DNA of 12,905 nucleotides from an uncultured Oscillospiraceae bacterium (GTDB lineage: Bacteria; Bacillota; Clostridia; Oscillospirales; Oscillospiraceae), in the NCBI GenBank assembly GCA_900762005.1, contig CAAFEV010000083.1:1-12905 (forward strand), written 5' to 3'. The notes under the pieces are model-generated. The model made no database searches, was not told the DNA's origin, and was given only the letters and a program-made list of their open reading frames with translations. Shown piece by piece: positions 1-7,551 of the stretch. The translations under genes and the position numbers were made by a program. How positions within the stretch are numbered: the first letter of the stretch is position 1; each line of letters opens with the position of its first letter.

Positions 1-72
1 ACGGTCATTTTCTGTATTATTTCCTTATTTTGCGTCAGAATGTAAAAATATTATGAATATAACTTTTATTAG

Positions 73-100
73 TTGCAAAAAAATTTCTTTATGCTATAGT
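73..100 (+). promoter_or_regulatory. Promoter of the giant surface-protein gene
   Basis: A -35 box TTGCAA (73-78) and a -10 box TATAGT (95-100) are separated by 16 bases. A TG at 92-93 gives an extended -10 (TGC then TATAGT). Transcription would start near base 106-107, leaving a leader of about 75 bases. The DNA just upstream (about 41-72) is almost pure A/T, like an UP element, which fits strong expression of a surface protein. It was assigned by eye to a housekeeping sigma-A type consensus. Confidence 0.7.
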
Positions 101-109
101 ATTATCTGT

Positions 110-150
110 GTTTGTCGGGCAGGCGATGTAGGACGCCTTACCCTGCAAAC
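110..150 (+). promoter_or_regulatory. 5'-leader stem-loop of the surface-protein mRNA
   Basis: GTTTG (110-114) pairs with CAAAC (146-150), CGGG (116-119) pairs imperfectly with CCCTG (141-145), and AGGCG (121-125) pairs with CGCCT (134-138) around an 8-base loop. The hairpin would begin within a few bases of the predicted transcript 5' end and leaves the ribosome site at 167-173 free. Such a structure could protect the mRNA. It does not match a riboswitch class I recognise. Confidence 0.45.
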
Positions 151-166
151 AGCCACAAAATAATTT

Positions 167-173
167 GAAGGAG
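167..173 (+). promoter_or_regulatory. Ribosome binding site of the giant gene
   Basis: GAAGGAG lies 7 bases before the ATG at 181. Together with the typical signal peptide that follows directly, it fixes the start codon. Confidence 0.85.
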
Positions 174-180
174 AAAACGC

Positions 181-3100
181 ATGAAACACAAGCTCAGCAG
201 AATTCTGTCGTGGCTGTTGGTCATCGCTCTGGCTTTCACGGTAATACCTACCGTCGCCTTTGCCGACCCCGCTGCGACAACCACATGGACCAAGGTCGCG
301 TTTAACGAAATCGCCGCGACCGATACCATTGCCATCACGATGAGCAAGGACGGTACTGCCTGTGTGCTCCCCACCACAGCAACCGGCACCAGCGAGCAGC
401 CCATGGCGGCAATCGCAACTGTCTCCGGCAATACGCTGACCACAGAGGGCACAAGTGCCGCCTATGGTTGGAGCATTTCCGCAACGGAGGGCGGCTACTA
501 CATCAAGACGGGCGAGAACTATCTTTATATCACCGCCACGAACAACGGCGTGCGCATCGGCGCAACCGCTGCCGTATGGACGCTGATTGACGACGGCTAT
601 CTTGCAAGCGTCGATTCCGCCGAGGCCATTCGTTATCTGGGCGTCTACAATCAACTGGACTGGCGTTGCTACAAGGCATACCTCACCGGTAATATTGCAG
701 GGCAAACGCTCGAGTTCTGGAAGCTCGGAGCGGGCGGCACACCGGTTGATCCCCCGGTTGACCCGCCGGTTGAGCCTCCTGTTGACCCCCCGGTTGACCC
801 GGATACCGTGACTGCAGAGCTTCTGACGGAGCTTGAGGACGGTGCGAAGGTCTATATTTACAATCCGAAGAACGCGAAGGTTATGACCTCCACGGTCAGC
901 GGCGCGGTGCTCGCAGCAACGGACGGCGTTTTGGAGCAGGAGCTTCTCACCGTAACGGAGGAGATGGCGGAGCTTTCCGTCAGCGTGGATGAGAACAATT
1001 ATTACAGCTTTCAAAACGCCTCGGGTGAATATCTGACCGCTGACGCAGCGGCGAATGTACTCTCCTTTGCGCCGGCAGCCTCCGATTACAGCCTGTGGAA
1101 CGTCGAGGCGACGGAGGGCGGCTTCTTCATCAAGAACGCCACCGCAAAATCCGGTGATACCCCCATCGCACTGGAATATTATAAAAACAATTTCACCGCC
1201 TATACCTTCCAATCCTACAACACAGGCGCATTTGTGCTGCAATTCTTCACCACCGGCGCGGGCGGCTTCACCGACACGCTCAAAACCGGCGATCAGGTGC
1301 TGGTTTACAATCCCACGCACAGCATGGCGCTTTCGACCACTCTCGTGAGCGCCGGGAACGGCTTTGAGGGCACAGAGCTTACCCTTGCCGCAGACGATAC
1401 GCTCTCCGGCTACACCGACGCGGATATCTGGAGCGTAACCGCAAACGGCAACGACACCTACACCTTCTCAACAGCCGACGGGAAGAAGCTCAGTGCTTCG
1501 GGCATCAGCCTGATGCTCGGTGGCGAAAACTTTGACTGGAGAACGGAAGCGGTTCCCGACAAGGCCGGCCACTTCTATCTTCGCTCAACGGTCGGTCCCG
1601 CGATCTATTGGAACGCGGAAAAAAACACTTGGTCTGCTTTTTACAGCACAAATCCAGAGCAGTATGCCCTCCGCTTCTATGTCGTCAGCGGCAGTACGCA
1701 GCCGTCCAATGTTGTTGCTGCACCGAAAGCAACTCCCGCTGCCGGTGAGGTAAACTCCGGTACGGAGATTTCCTTCTCCTGCAAGACCGAAGGTGCTGCC
1801 ATTTCCTACAGAATCGGCAACGGCGAATGGACAGCTTACGATGCTCCGATTGCTATTACGGAGGACACTACCTTTACTGTAAAGGCAACCAAGGTTGGCA
1901 TGGAGGACAGCAAGGAGGTCACCTACGCCTATACCATTTATGTCGCACCGGAGCTTGGTGCGAACCAGGCGCAGCTTGTTACCGACGCCTCCACGCTCAA
2001 ATCCGGCGACCGGATTCTGATTGTCACCAAGGACTATGACTATGCCCTCGGCACCGCGCAAAAGACCAATAACCGCGACCAAGCACCGGTTATCAAGGCA
2101 TATGACAAGCTGAGTTATGACGAGTATGCGCAGATTCTGACGCTGGAATCCGGCGTGGAAGCGGGCACCTTTGCGCTCTACGCCACGAACGGAGACAACA
2201 AGGGCTATCTTTATGCCTCCGAAGAGAGCGGCAACCTGCTGCGCACGCAGGAGACGAAGGATCTCAACGCCTCCTTCACCATCTCGATTGCCGACACAGC
2301 AGAAGCAACCATTCAGTCCAAGCTGGATAAAAAGGCAAATATCATTCAGTATAACACCGTCGGCATTTTCTCCTGCTACGGCGGTACACAGAAAAAGGTT
2401 GTCATTTATAAGTTGATTGATGCGGTGGAAGACCCCATTACCGACGATATGGTACAAGACGGTGTGCTCACCCTTGACCGCCTTACCGCAGGCAATGCAA
2501 CACTCATCGGTCAGGTCGTCTATCACTACGGCACCTCCGGCACGCCGGATACCGTGATTTTAGAGGACATCATCGGCAATCAGATTTACGGCTTCAGCGT
2601 CAAGGCAGACTGCGCCGCCTACCATGTGGGCGATGTGGTAACGGTCAGCGGCACGATTGCGGATAATAACGGCGTGCTGCAAATGACCAATCCGTCGATG
2701 AGCGTTGTCGCAAGCGGTCTGACGCCGATTGCCGCGCAGGATATTACGGTTTCCGAGCTGGGCACCGCTTATCTGAGCGAATATGTCCATCTGACCGATG
2801 TGACGCTCGGCAGCTTCAATGCCGCCGGGAACACAGCCGTCACCGATACCACAGGTACCGCCAATCTGTTCTGCGGTGCTCCCCTGCCCGCCGGCACCGC
2901 TGCCGCCGATATCGCTGGACTTTACGGCTGCTGCACAACCGACGGCTCCGCCTATCTGCTGCGCAACGGCACCTCCTCCGACTACCGCACCGCAGAGGAA
3001 GAGGCCGGCATGATTCAGGAAGGCGACGTTGTTGTTATTTACAACCTCTCCGCCAAGGGCGTGCTCTCCGGTCAGGATGACAATGAGCAAAGCCCCAACA

Positions 3101-6100
3101 TCAATGTCGCAGCCGCAAGCATTCAGAACGACAAGGCAGTTTGCTCCAACGGCGCGGTTTTGTTCACGGTTGAGCGCAACGGAGAATACTACCGTTTCCA
3201 TAACGAGACGTTCGGCTATCTGTGCGCCAACGGCACAGGCAACAATGCGTTTTACGCCGTAACCGCCTCGGAGGACGCCGACTGGACCGTAAGTGCCTAC
3301 AACGGCGGTTATCGTCTCGGCAGCCGCACTGCCGTTTTCAGCGGCAACACGCAATATTTACAGTACTTCGCCGGTGCCTTCACCTCCTATGGCATGGCAA
3401 CGGTCACGGATATGGATATCTTCACCTTCTATTTCTATCCGTGCTCCAGCGACAAAATTACCGACGGCGTGGTCAATGATCCGCAGGCAGTATTCGGCAC
3501 GCTCTCCGCAGCCTATGCGGGGCAGGATTATCTGCTGCACTTCACCGTGGACGCACTGTTCGGCGTGAAGGAGCTTACTGTCCGGCAGGGCGACACCGTG
3601 CTGGATTACACCGTCTCCGGCAACCGCTACACCGCCACCGTTCCCGCAAAGCTGATTGTCGGTGAGAGCCTGCCGGTCACCGTCAGCGGTCTGGACAACA
3701 AGGGCGTGGTGATCAACACCACCGTTCAGATTCCGGTCAAGGACGAGCCGGTTATCTCCAACGTCTCGCCGGTTGCCAACGCGCAGACCAAGGAAAACAA
3801 ACGTCCGGAAATCTCCGCAGTGCTGACAAATGTCGGCGAAAATCCGACCGTTACCATGAGCGTTAACGGCGAGAACGTCAGTGCTGTTTACGCAAACGGC
3901 AAGGTCAGCTACACGCCTGCCGCCGACATGGCGGACGGTCGTGTCACCGTCACCGTGACCGTCACGCGCTTGGATGAAAAAACCGTCAGCAAGACCTGGA
4001 GCTTTATCATCGGCGAATCGAATTATCAGCTCTATTTCGGTCAGCTTCACGCCCATACCGGCGAATACTCCGACGGCAACGGCACGCTGGCAGACGGTCT
4101 GGACTACATCAAGAATCTGCCCGAAAGTGCCAATGTGGATTTCGTCGCCTTTACCGACCACTCGAACTATTTTGACAAATCCGGCGAAGCCAACCCCGAG
4201 GGCGCACTCTACGACATGACCCTTGCAACGGCTTACAGCCAGGAGACATGGGCACGCTACAAGACCGCCATTGCAGACTTTAACGCTTCGCAGTCCGACG
4301 TGGTCGCGCTCGGCGGCTTTGAAATGACATGGTCGGGCGGCCCCGGTCATATCAACACCTTCTCGACCCCCGGCATCGTTTCGCGCAACAACACGACCCT
4401 CAACAGCAAAACCTCCGATGCCGGCATGAGATCCTACTACGCGCTGCTCAGCCGCGACGAGGGCGCAGCCTCCATCAGCCAGTTCAACCACCCCGGCTCC
4501 CAGTTCGGCAACTTCTCCAATTTCAGCTACTGGGATGCACAGACCGACAACCGCGTCTACCTTGTTGAGGTCGGCAACGGCGAAGGTCAGATTGGCGCGG
4601 GCGGCTACTATCCCAGCTACGAGCAGTATACGCTTGCGCTGGACAAGGGCTGGCACCTCTCCCCCACAAACAATCAGGATAACCACAAGGCAAAATGGGG
4701 CAACGCCAACGACGCACGTGACGTTGTTCTGACCGAGGACTTCACCGAAGAGGGCATTTATGACGCCATCCGCAATTACCGTGTCTATGCCACGGAGGAT
4801 AAGAACCTTGAAATTCTCTACAGCGTCAATGACCTGCCCATGGGCACTATCATTGAAAGCGTTCCCGGCAAGCTGAGCTTTGATATCTCCGTTATGGACC
4901 CGGACAGCACCGATGCGATTGCCAAGGTGGAGCTGATTGTCAACTCCGGCAAGGTCGCCTATACATGGGACGATGATGCGTCTCTCGCCTCCGGTATCTT
5001 CACCGCAGAGCTGAACCCGGAATACTCCTACTACTATGTCCGTGTCACACAGGCTGACGGCGACCTCGCGGTCACCGCTCCCGTCTGGGTCGGTTCGAGT
5101 CTGATGCTCGGCATCTCCTCGGTGACGTGCGACACCGCGCTGCCCGTAACCGGCGAAGAGCTGAAGCTCTCCACCACGCTCTACAACAGCGAAGCCTCCG
5201 ACGCGCTGATTAAGAGCATCACCTACACCACCAACGGTTCTCAGGTTCTGGGCGTTGACACCACGCCGCGCACGGTTGCCGCAGGCAGCACCCTGAGCAT
5301 CGACTGGGCATATACCCCCACGCTTGCCAAGCTCACAACCATCACCGCGACGGTCGTGCTGGAGCTTGAGAGCAAGGAATATACCTTCTCTACCTCCATT
5401 GAGCTGGATATCATGGACGCCTCCAAGCTGGTTTACATCGGCATTGACGCCTCGCATTACAACGAATATGCGGCAGGCTACAACAAGGCACTGCTGAACA
5501 ACTTTGCCGCGCTTGCCGCAGGCTCCGCCGTCCGCACGGTTGAGCTGACCACCTCCGAAGCCTTGATTGCCGCCTGCGAAAACAAGGACGGTAAATTCAA
5601 AGCCATCGTGCTCACCGCGCCGTCCCGCCGTCTGCCTGCCGCGATTTCCGACCCGAAGGTCTACAGCGCAGCCGAGCTGACCGCATTGACCGCGTTTCAC
5701 GCGAACGGCGGTGCGCTGCTGCTGTCCGGCTGGGGCGACAGCAACGAAACCGGCGCAACCGGCGCGCATATGGCAGCCACGCAGAACAGCGTCCTGCAAG
5801 CCATCGGCTCGGCATTGCGTCTCGCCGACGACGGCACCTATGATGCGGATGCCTTTGCATTGAGCCTGAATACCTTTGGAAGCAACGCGCTGACCGAGGG
5901 TCTGACGGAGCAAACGCTGTTCAGCCACTACGGCGGCTCGTCCGTCTATGCCGTTGACGCAGCGGGCAACGCAGCTGCGCAGCTTCCCGAAACGGTATCC
6001 GCCGTTGTCTTTGCCAATCCGGCAACGATTTCCAAGGATTCCGACGGCGACGGACTCGGCGGCGAAAGCACCACCAAGTACCTCTATGCCGATGGTGACT

Positions 6101-7443
6101 CCCGCCTGCTGGCAATGGCTATGGAGCAGCAAAGCGGCAAGGGTCTGGTTGTTGTTGCGGGCACTGCCTTCTTTAACGACTATGACCTCCCCGCACCTGA
6201 CGCAGCCGACGCGGCAAGCAATGCCAACTATCTGATTGCCGCAAATCTGCTGAACGCCATCAAGCCGCTCGGCATTACCGACATCAGCGAGGTTAAGGCG
6301 CAGACCGAGGCAGGCTACAAGTACACCATCGAGGGTGTGGTTACCTCCAACGCCTCCGGCTATGACAAGGACACCGCATTCTTCGACTGCATCTATGTGC
6401 AGGACGCGACCGGCGGCATCTGCTGCTTCCCGGTTGCTGGCGAGTACAAGCTCGGCGACCGTGTCCGCATCAGCGGCACGAGCGACTTCTTCCAGGGTGA
6501 AGCGGAGCTGCAGGTGCTCACCATCGAAAAGCTCGGCGAAGCCGACCCCGTGAAGCCCGTCGTCATCACCGCCGAAGCACTCAACAGCCGCTCTGCGGAG
6601 GGCTCGCTTGTCACAATCAAGGGCACCGTCACCGAAATCACCGAGAACAACGGCGTTGTCGAATCGATTTATGTCAAGGATGAGGCAGGAAAAATCGCCC
6701 GCGTGTTCATTGACGGCTATATCACCAACAGTCTGAAGATTGAAAATCTGGAGGTCGGCTGCCTGATTGAAGCCACCGGACTTGCCTCCTATGACGACAC
6801 CTACGCCATCAAGCATGACAGCTATGCGCGGATCCGCGTGCGCAACCGCGCTGAAATCGTCTGCAAGGCCGCACCTGTGCCGCCTCCCGCCGAATTCCCC
6901 TTCAAGGACGTTCCCGAGGGCAAGTGGTATCGTGAGGCAATCGAGTACGTCTATAACAACAAGCTGATGAACGGCATGGGTCTGACCTCCTTTGAGCCGG
7001 AAACCACCCTGACTCGCGCACAGCTTGTCACGGTGCTCTACCGCATGGCAGGCAGTCCCGCCGTCAGCAAGGCTGCTCCCTTTACCGACGTAGTCTCCGG
7101 CAAGTGGTTCTCCGACGCGATTGCATGGGCATACGCCAATGGTATTGCAAACGGCATGACCGCCACGGAATTCAAACCCGACCTGCCCTCGAGCCGAGAG
7201 CAAACCGTCACCTTCCTCTATCGCTTTGCCAAGCTGATGAAGCTGGACACCTCCGTATCGGGTGATTTAAGCAAGTATGCCGATGTCGGAACGGTATCCA
7301 AATATGCCGTCGAGGCAATGACGTGGGCAGTCAGCAACGGCATTGTCAACGGCGTGGGTAAGAATCTGCTTGCGCCGAAGGACACCACCACTCGTGCGCA
7401 GACCGCGCAGTTGATTACGCGGCTGCACAAGCTCCTGCCGTAA
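181..7443 (+). CDS. Giant SLH-anchored surface protein with a PHP (CehA/McbA-like) metallohydrolase domain
   Basis: A 2420-residue exported protein, probably held on the cell wall by binding secondary wall polymer. A signal peptide covers residues 1-28 (Lys/Arg-rich start, hydrophobic core, AFA-D cleavage). Lectin-like beta modules sit at about 35-183, 212-360, 361-506, 597-755 and 944-1096; a VDPP linker at 189-207; a chitobiase-C-terminal-like module at 511-587; OB-fold-like modules at about 755-938; Ig-like modules at about 1098-1279. A PHP phosphoesterase domain at about 1281-1550 keeps a full set of metal ligands: H1290, H1292, D1298, D1326-H1327, E1381, H1437, D1500 and H1502. Then come a beta-sandwich, a CARDB-like module (about 1641-1748), a glutamine-amidotransferase/DUF4350-like region (about 1750-2028) with an acidic loop D1953-x-D1955-x-D1957, two OB-fold-like modules (about 2038-2230) and three SLH repeats (about 2238-2294, 2299-2354, 2364-2420) with TRAQ, SREQ and TRAQ motifs. 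PHP enzymes usually hydrolyse phosphoester bonds; the true substrate is unknown. The gene has its own promoter and terminator. The reading frame and surface location are secure, the PHP call is strong, and the other module names are tentative. Confidence 0.95.
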   Translation: MKHKLSRILSWLLVIALAFTVIPTVAFADPAATTTWTKVAFNEIAATDTIAITMSKDGTACVLPTTATGTSEQPMAAIATVSGNTLTTEGTSAAYGWSISATEGGYYIKTGENYLYITATNNGVRIGATAAVWTLIDDGYLASVDSAEAIRYLGVYNQLDWRCYKAYLTGNIAGQTLEFWKLGAGGTPVDPPVDPPVEPPVDPPVDPDTVTAELLTELEDGAKVYIYNPKNAKVMTSTVSGAVLAATDGVLEQELLTVTEEMAELSVSVDENNYYSFQNASGEYLTADAAANVLSFAPAASDYSLWNVEATEGGFFIKNATAKSGDTPIALEYYKNNFTAYTFQSYNTGAFVLQFFTTGAGGFTDTLKTGDQVLVYNPTHSMALSTTLVSAGNGFEGTELTLAADDTLSGYTDADIWSVTANGNDTYTFSTADGKKLSASGISLMLGGENFDWRTEAVPDKAGHFYLRSTVGPAIYWNAEKNTWSAFYSTNPEQYALRFYVVSGSTQPSNVVAAPKATPAAGEVNSGTEISFSCKTEGAAISYRIGNGEWTAYDAPIAITEDTTFTVKATKVGMEDSKEVTYAYTIYVAPELGANQAQLVTDASTLKSGDRILIVTKDYDYALGTAQKTNNRDQAPVIKAYDKLSYDEYAQILTLESGVEAGTFALYATNGDNKGYLYASEESGNLLRTQETKDLNASFTISIADTAEATIQSKLDKKANIIQYNTVGIFSCYGGTQKKVVIYKLIDAVEDPITDDMVQDGVLTLDRLTAGNATLIGQVVYHYGTSGTPDTVILEDIIGNQIYGFSVKADCAAYHVGDVVTVSGTIADNNGVLQMTNPSMSVVASGLTPIAAQDITVSELGTAYLSEYVHLTDVTLGSFNAAGNTAVTDTTGTANLFCGAPLPAGTAAADIAGLYGCCTTDGSAYLLRNGTSSDYRTAEEEAGMIQEGDVVVIYNLSAKGVLSGQDDNEQSPNINVAAASIQNDKAVCSNGAVLFTVERNGEYYRFHNETFGYLCANGTGNNAFYAVTASEDADWTVSAYNGGYRLGSRTAVFSGNTQYLQYFAGAFTSYGMATVTDMDIFTFYFYPCSSDKITDGVVNDPQAVFGTLSAAYAGQDYLLHFTVDALFGVKELTVRQGDTVLDYTVSGNRYTATVPAKLIVGESLPVTVSGLDNKGVVINTTVQIPVKDEPVISNVSPVANAQTKENKRPEISAVLTNVGENPTVTMSVNGENVSAVYANGKVSYTPAADMADGRVTVTVTVTRLDEKTVSKTWSFIIGESNYQLYFGQLHAHTGEYSDGNGTLADGLDYIKNLPESANVDFVAFTDHSNYFDKSGEANPEGALYDMTLATAYSQETWARYKTAIADFNASQSDVVALGGFEMTWSGGPGHINTFSTPGIVSRNNTTLNSKTSDAGMRSYYALLSRDEGAASISQFNHPGSQFGNFSNFSYWDAQTDNRVYLVEVGNGEGQIGAGGYYPSYEQYTLALDKGWHLSPTNNQDNHKAKWGNANDARDVVLTEDFTEEGIYDAIRNYRVYATEDKNLEILYSVNDLPMGTIIESVPGKLSFDISVMDPDSTDAIAKVELIVNSGKVAYTWDDDASLASGIFTAELNPEYSYYYVRVTQADGDLAVTAPVWVGSSLMLGISSVTCDTALPVTGEELKLSTTLYNSEASDALIKSITYTTNGSQVLGVDTTPRTVAAGSTLSIDWAYTPTLAKLTTITATVVLELESKEYTFSTSIELDIMDASKLVYIGIDASHYNEYAAGYNKALLNNFAALAAGSAVRTVELTTSEALIAACENKDGKFKAIVLTAPSRRLPAAISDPKVYSAAELTALTAFHANGGALLLSGWGDSNETGATGAHMAATQNSVLQAIGSALRLADDGTYDADAFALSLNTFGSNALTEGLTEQTLFSHYGGSSVYAVDAAGNAAAQLPETVSAVVFANPATISKDSDGDGLGGESTTKYLYADGDSRLLAMAMEQQSGKGLVVVAGTAFFNDYDLPAPDAADAASNANYLIAANLLNAIKPLGITDISEVKAQTEAGYKYTIEGVVTSNASGYDKDTAFFDCIYVQDATGGICCFPVAGEYKLGDRVRISGTSDFFQGEAELQVLTIEKLGEADPVKPVVITAEALNSRSAEGSLVTIKGTVTEITENNGVVESIYVKDEAGKIARVFIDGYITNSLKIENLEVGCLIEATGLASYDDTYAIKHDSYARIRVRNRAEIVCKAAPVPPPAEFPFKDVPEGKWYREAIEYVYNNKLMNGMGLTSFEPETTLTRAQLVTVLYRMAGSPAVSKAAPFTDVVSGKWFSDAIAWAYANGIANGMTATEFKPDLPSSREQTVTFLYRFAKLMKLDTSVSGDLSKYADVGTVSKYAVEAMTWAVSNGIVNGVGKNLLAPKDTTTRAQTAQLITRLHKLLP
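745..801 (+). repeat. 12-base tandem repeat encoding a Val-Asp-Pro-Pro linker
   Basis: Nearly five units of GTTGAYCCNCCN encode VDPP (one unit reads VEPP) and join the first lectin-like module to the second. The copies differ mainly at third codon positions, so the amino acids are better conserved than the DNA. Pro-rich extended linkers like this are common in multidomain wall proteins. Confidence 0.9.
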
Positions 7444-7463
7444 CAACACTTTTCACAAAAAAT

Positions 7464-7499
7464 GAGGGGGCGGAGGAAACTCCGTCCCCTTTCCCTTGA
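7464..7499 (+). terminator. Rho-independent terminator after the giant gene
   Basis: A 10-base-pair stem (7466-7475 with 7480-7489, one G-U pair) is closed by a GAAA tetraloop and followed by a short pyrimidine tract. It begins about 20 bases after the stop codon. The tract is interrupted by CCC, so termination may not be complete. Confidence 0.8.
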
Positions 7500-7524
7500 C
7501 AGGAGGGCATTTGCCTGTTATGCT
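7496..7524 (+). promoter_or_regulatory. Promoter of the YibE/F gene
   Basis: A perfect -35 TTGACA (7496-7501), a 17-base spacer and -10 TATGCT (7519-7524), with TG at 7516-7517 giving an extended -10. Transcription would start near 7531. That rules out an upstream ATG at 7462, which lies before the promoter and inside the preceding terminator region, as the natural start. Confidence 0.85.
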
Positions 7525-7537
7525 ATTTTTATAGCGC

Positions 7538-7545
7538 AAAAGGAG
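7538..7545 (+). promoter_or_regulatory. Ribosome binding site that sets the YibE/F start
   Basis: AAAAGGAG-type purine run (7538-7545), 6 bases before the ATG at 7552. No comparable site precedes the in-frame ATG at 7462. Confidence 0.85.
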
Positions 7546-7551
7546 CAGCTT

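Noticed and set aside
1..8. A possible divergent gene start on the minus strand (ATG at 8-6)
   Set aside because: Only two codons lie in the window and the AAGGA upstream of it is about 13 bases away, too far for confidence.
110..150. A cyclic di-GMP or other known riboswitch in the leader
   Set aside because: The hairpin lacks the conserved internal loops and tetraloop/receptor of the classes I can recall; it was kept only as a generic stem-loop.
3358..7203. A 1281-codon open frame on the minus strand opposite the giant gene, with similar long antisense frames at 94-1320, 1585-2526 and 2560-3354
   Set aside because: The sense frame uses mostly C/G at third positions, which removes stop codons from the opposite frame. 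The antisense products are low-complexity (Gly, Val, Cys, Arg rich) with no domain, and the sense protein has a signal peptide and clear domains.
7462..7551. A longer YibE/F start at ATG 7462
   Set aside because: It lies inside the terminator region, upstream of the promoter at 7496-7524, has no ribosome site, and adds an arginine-rich stretch unlike the family.
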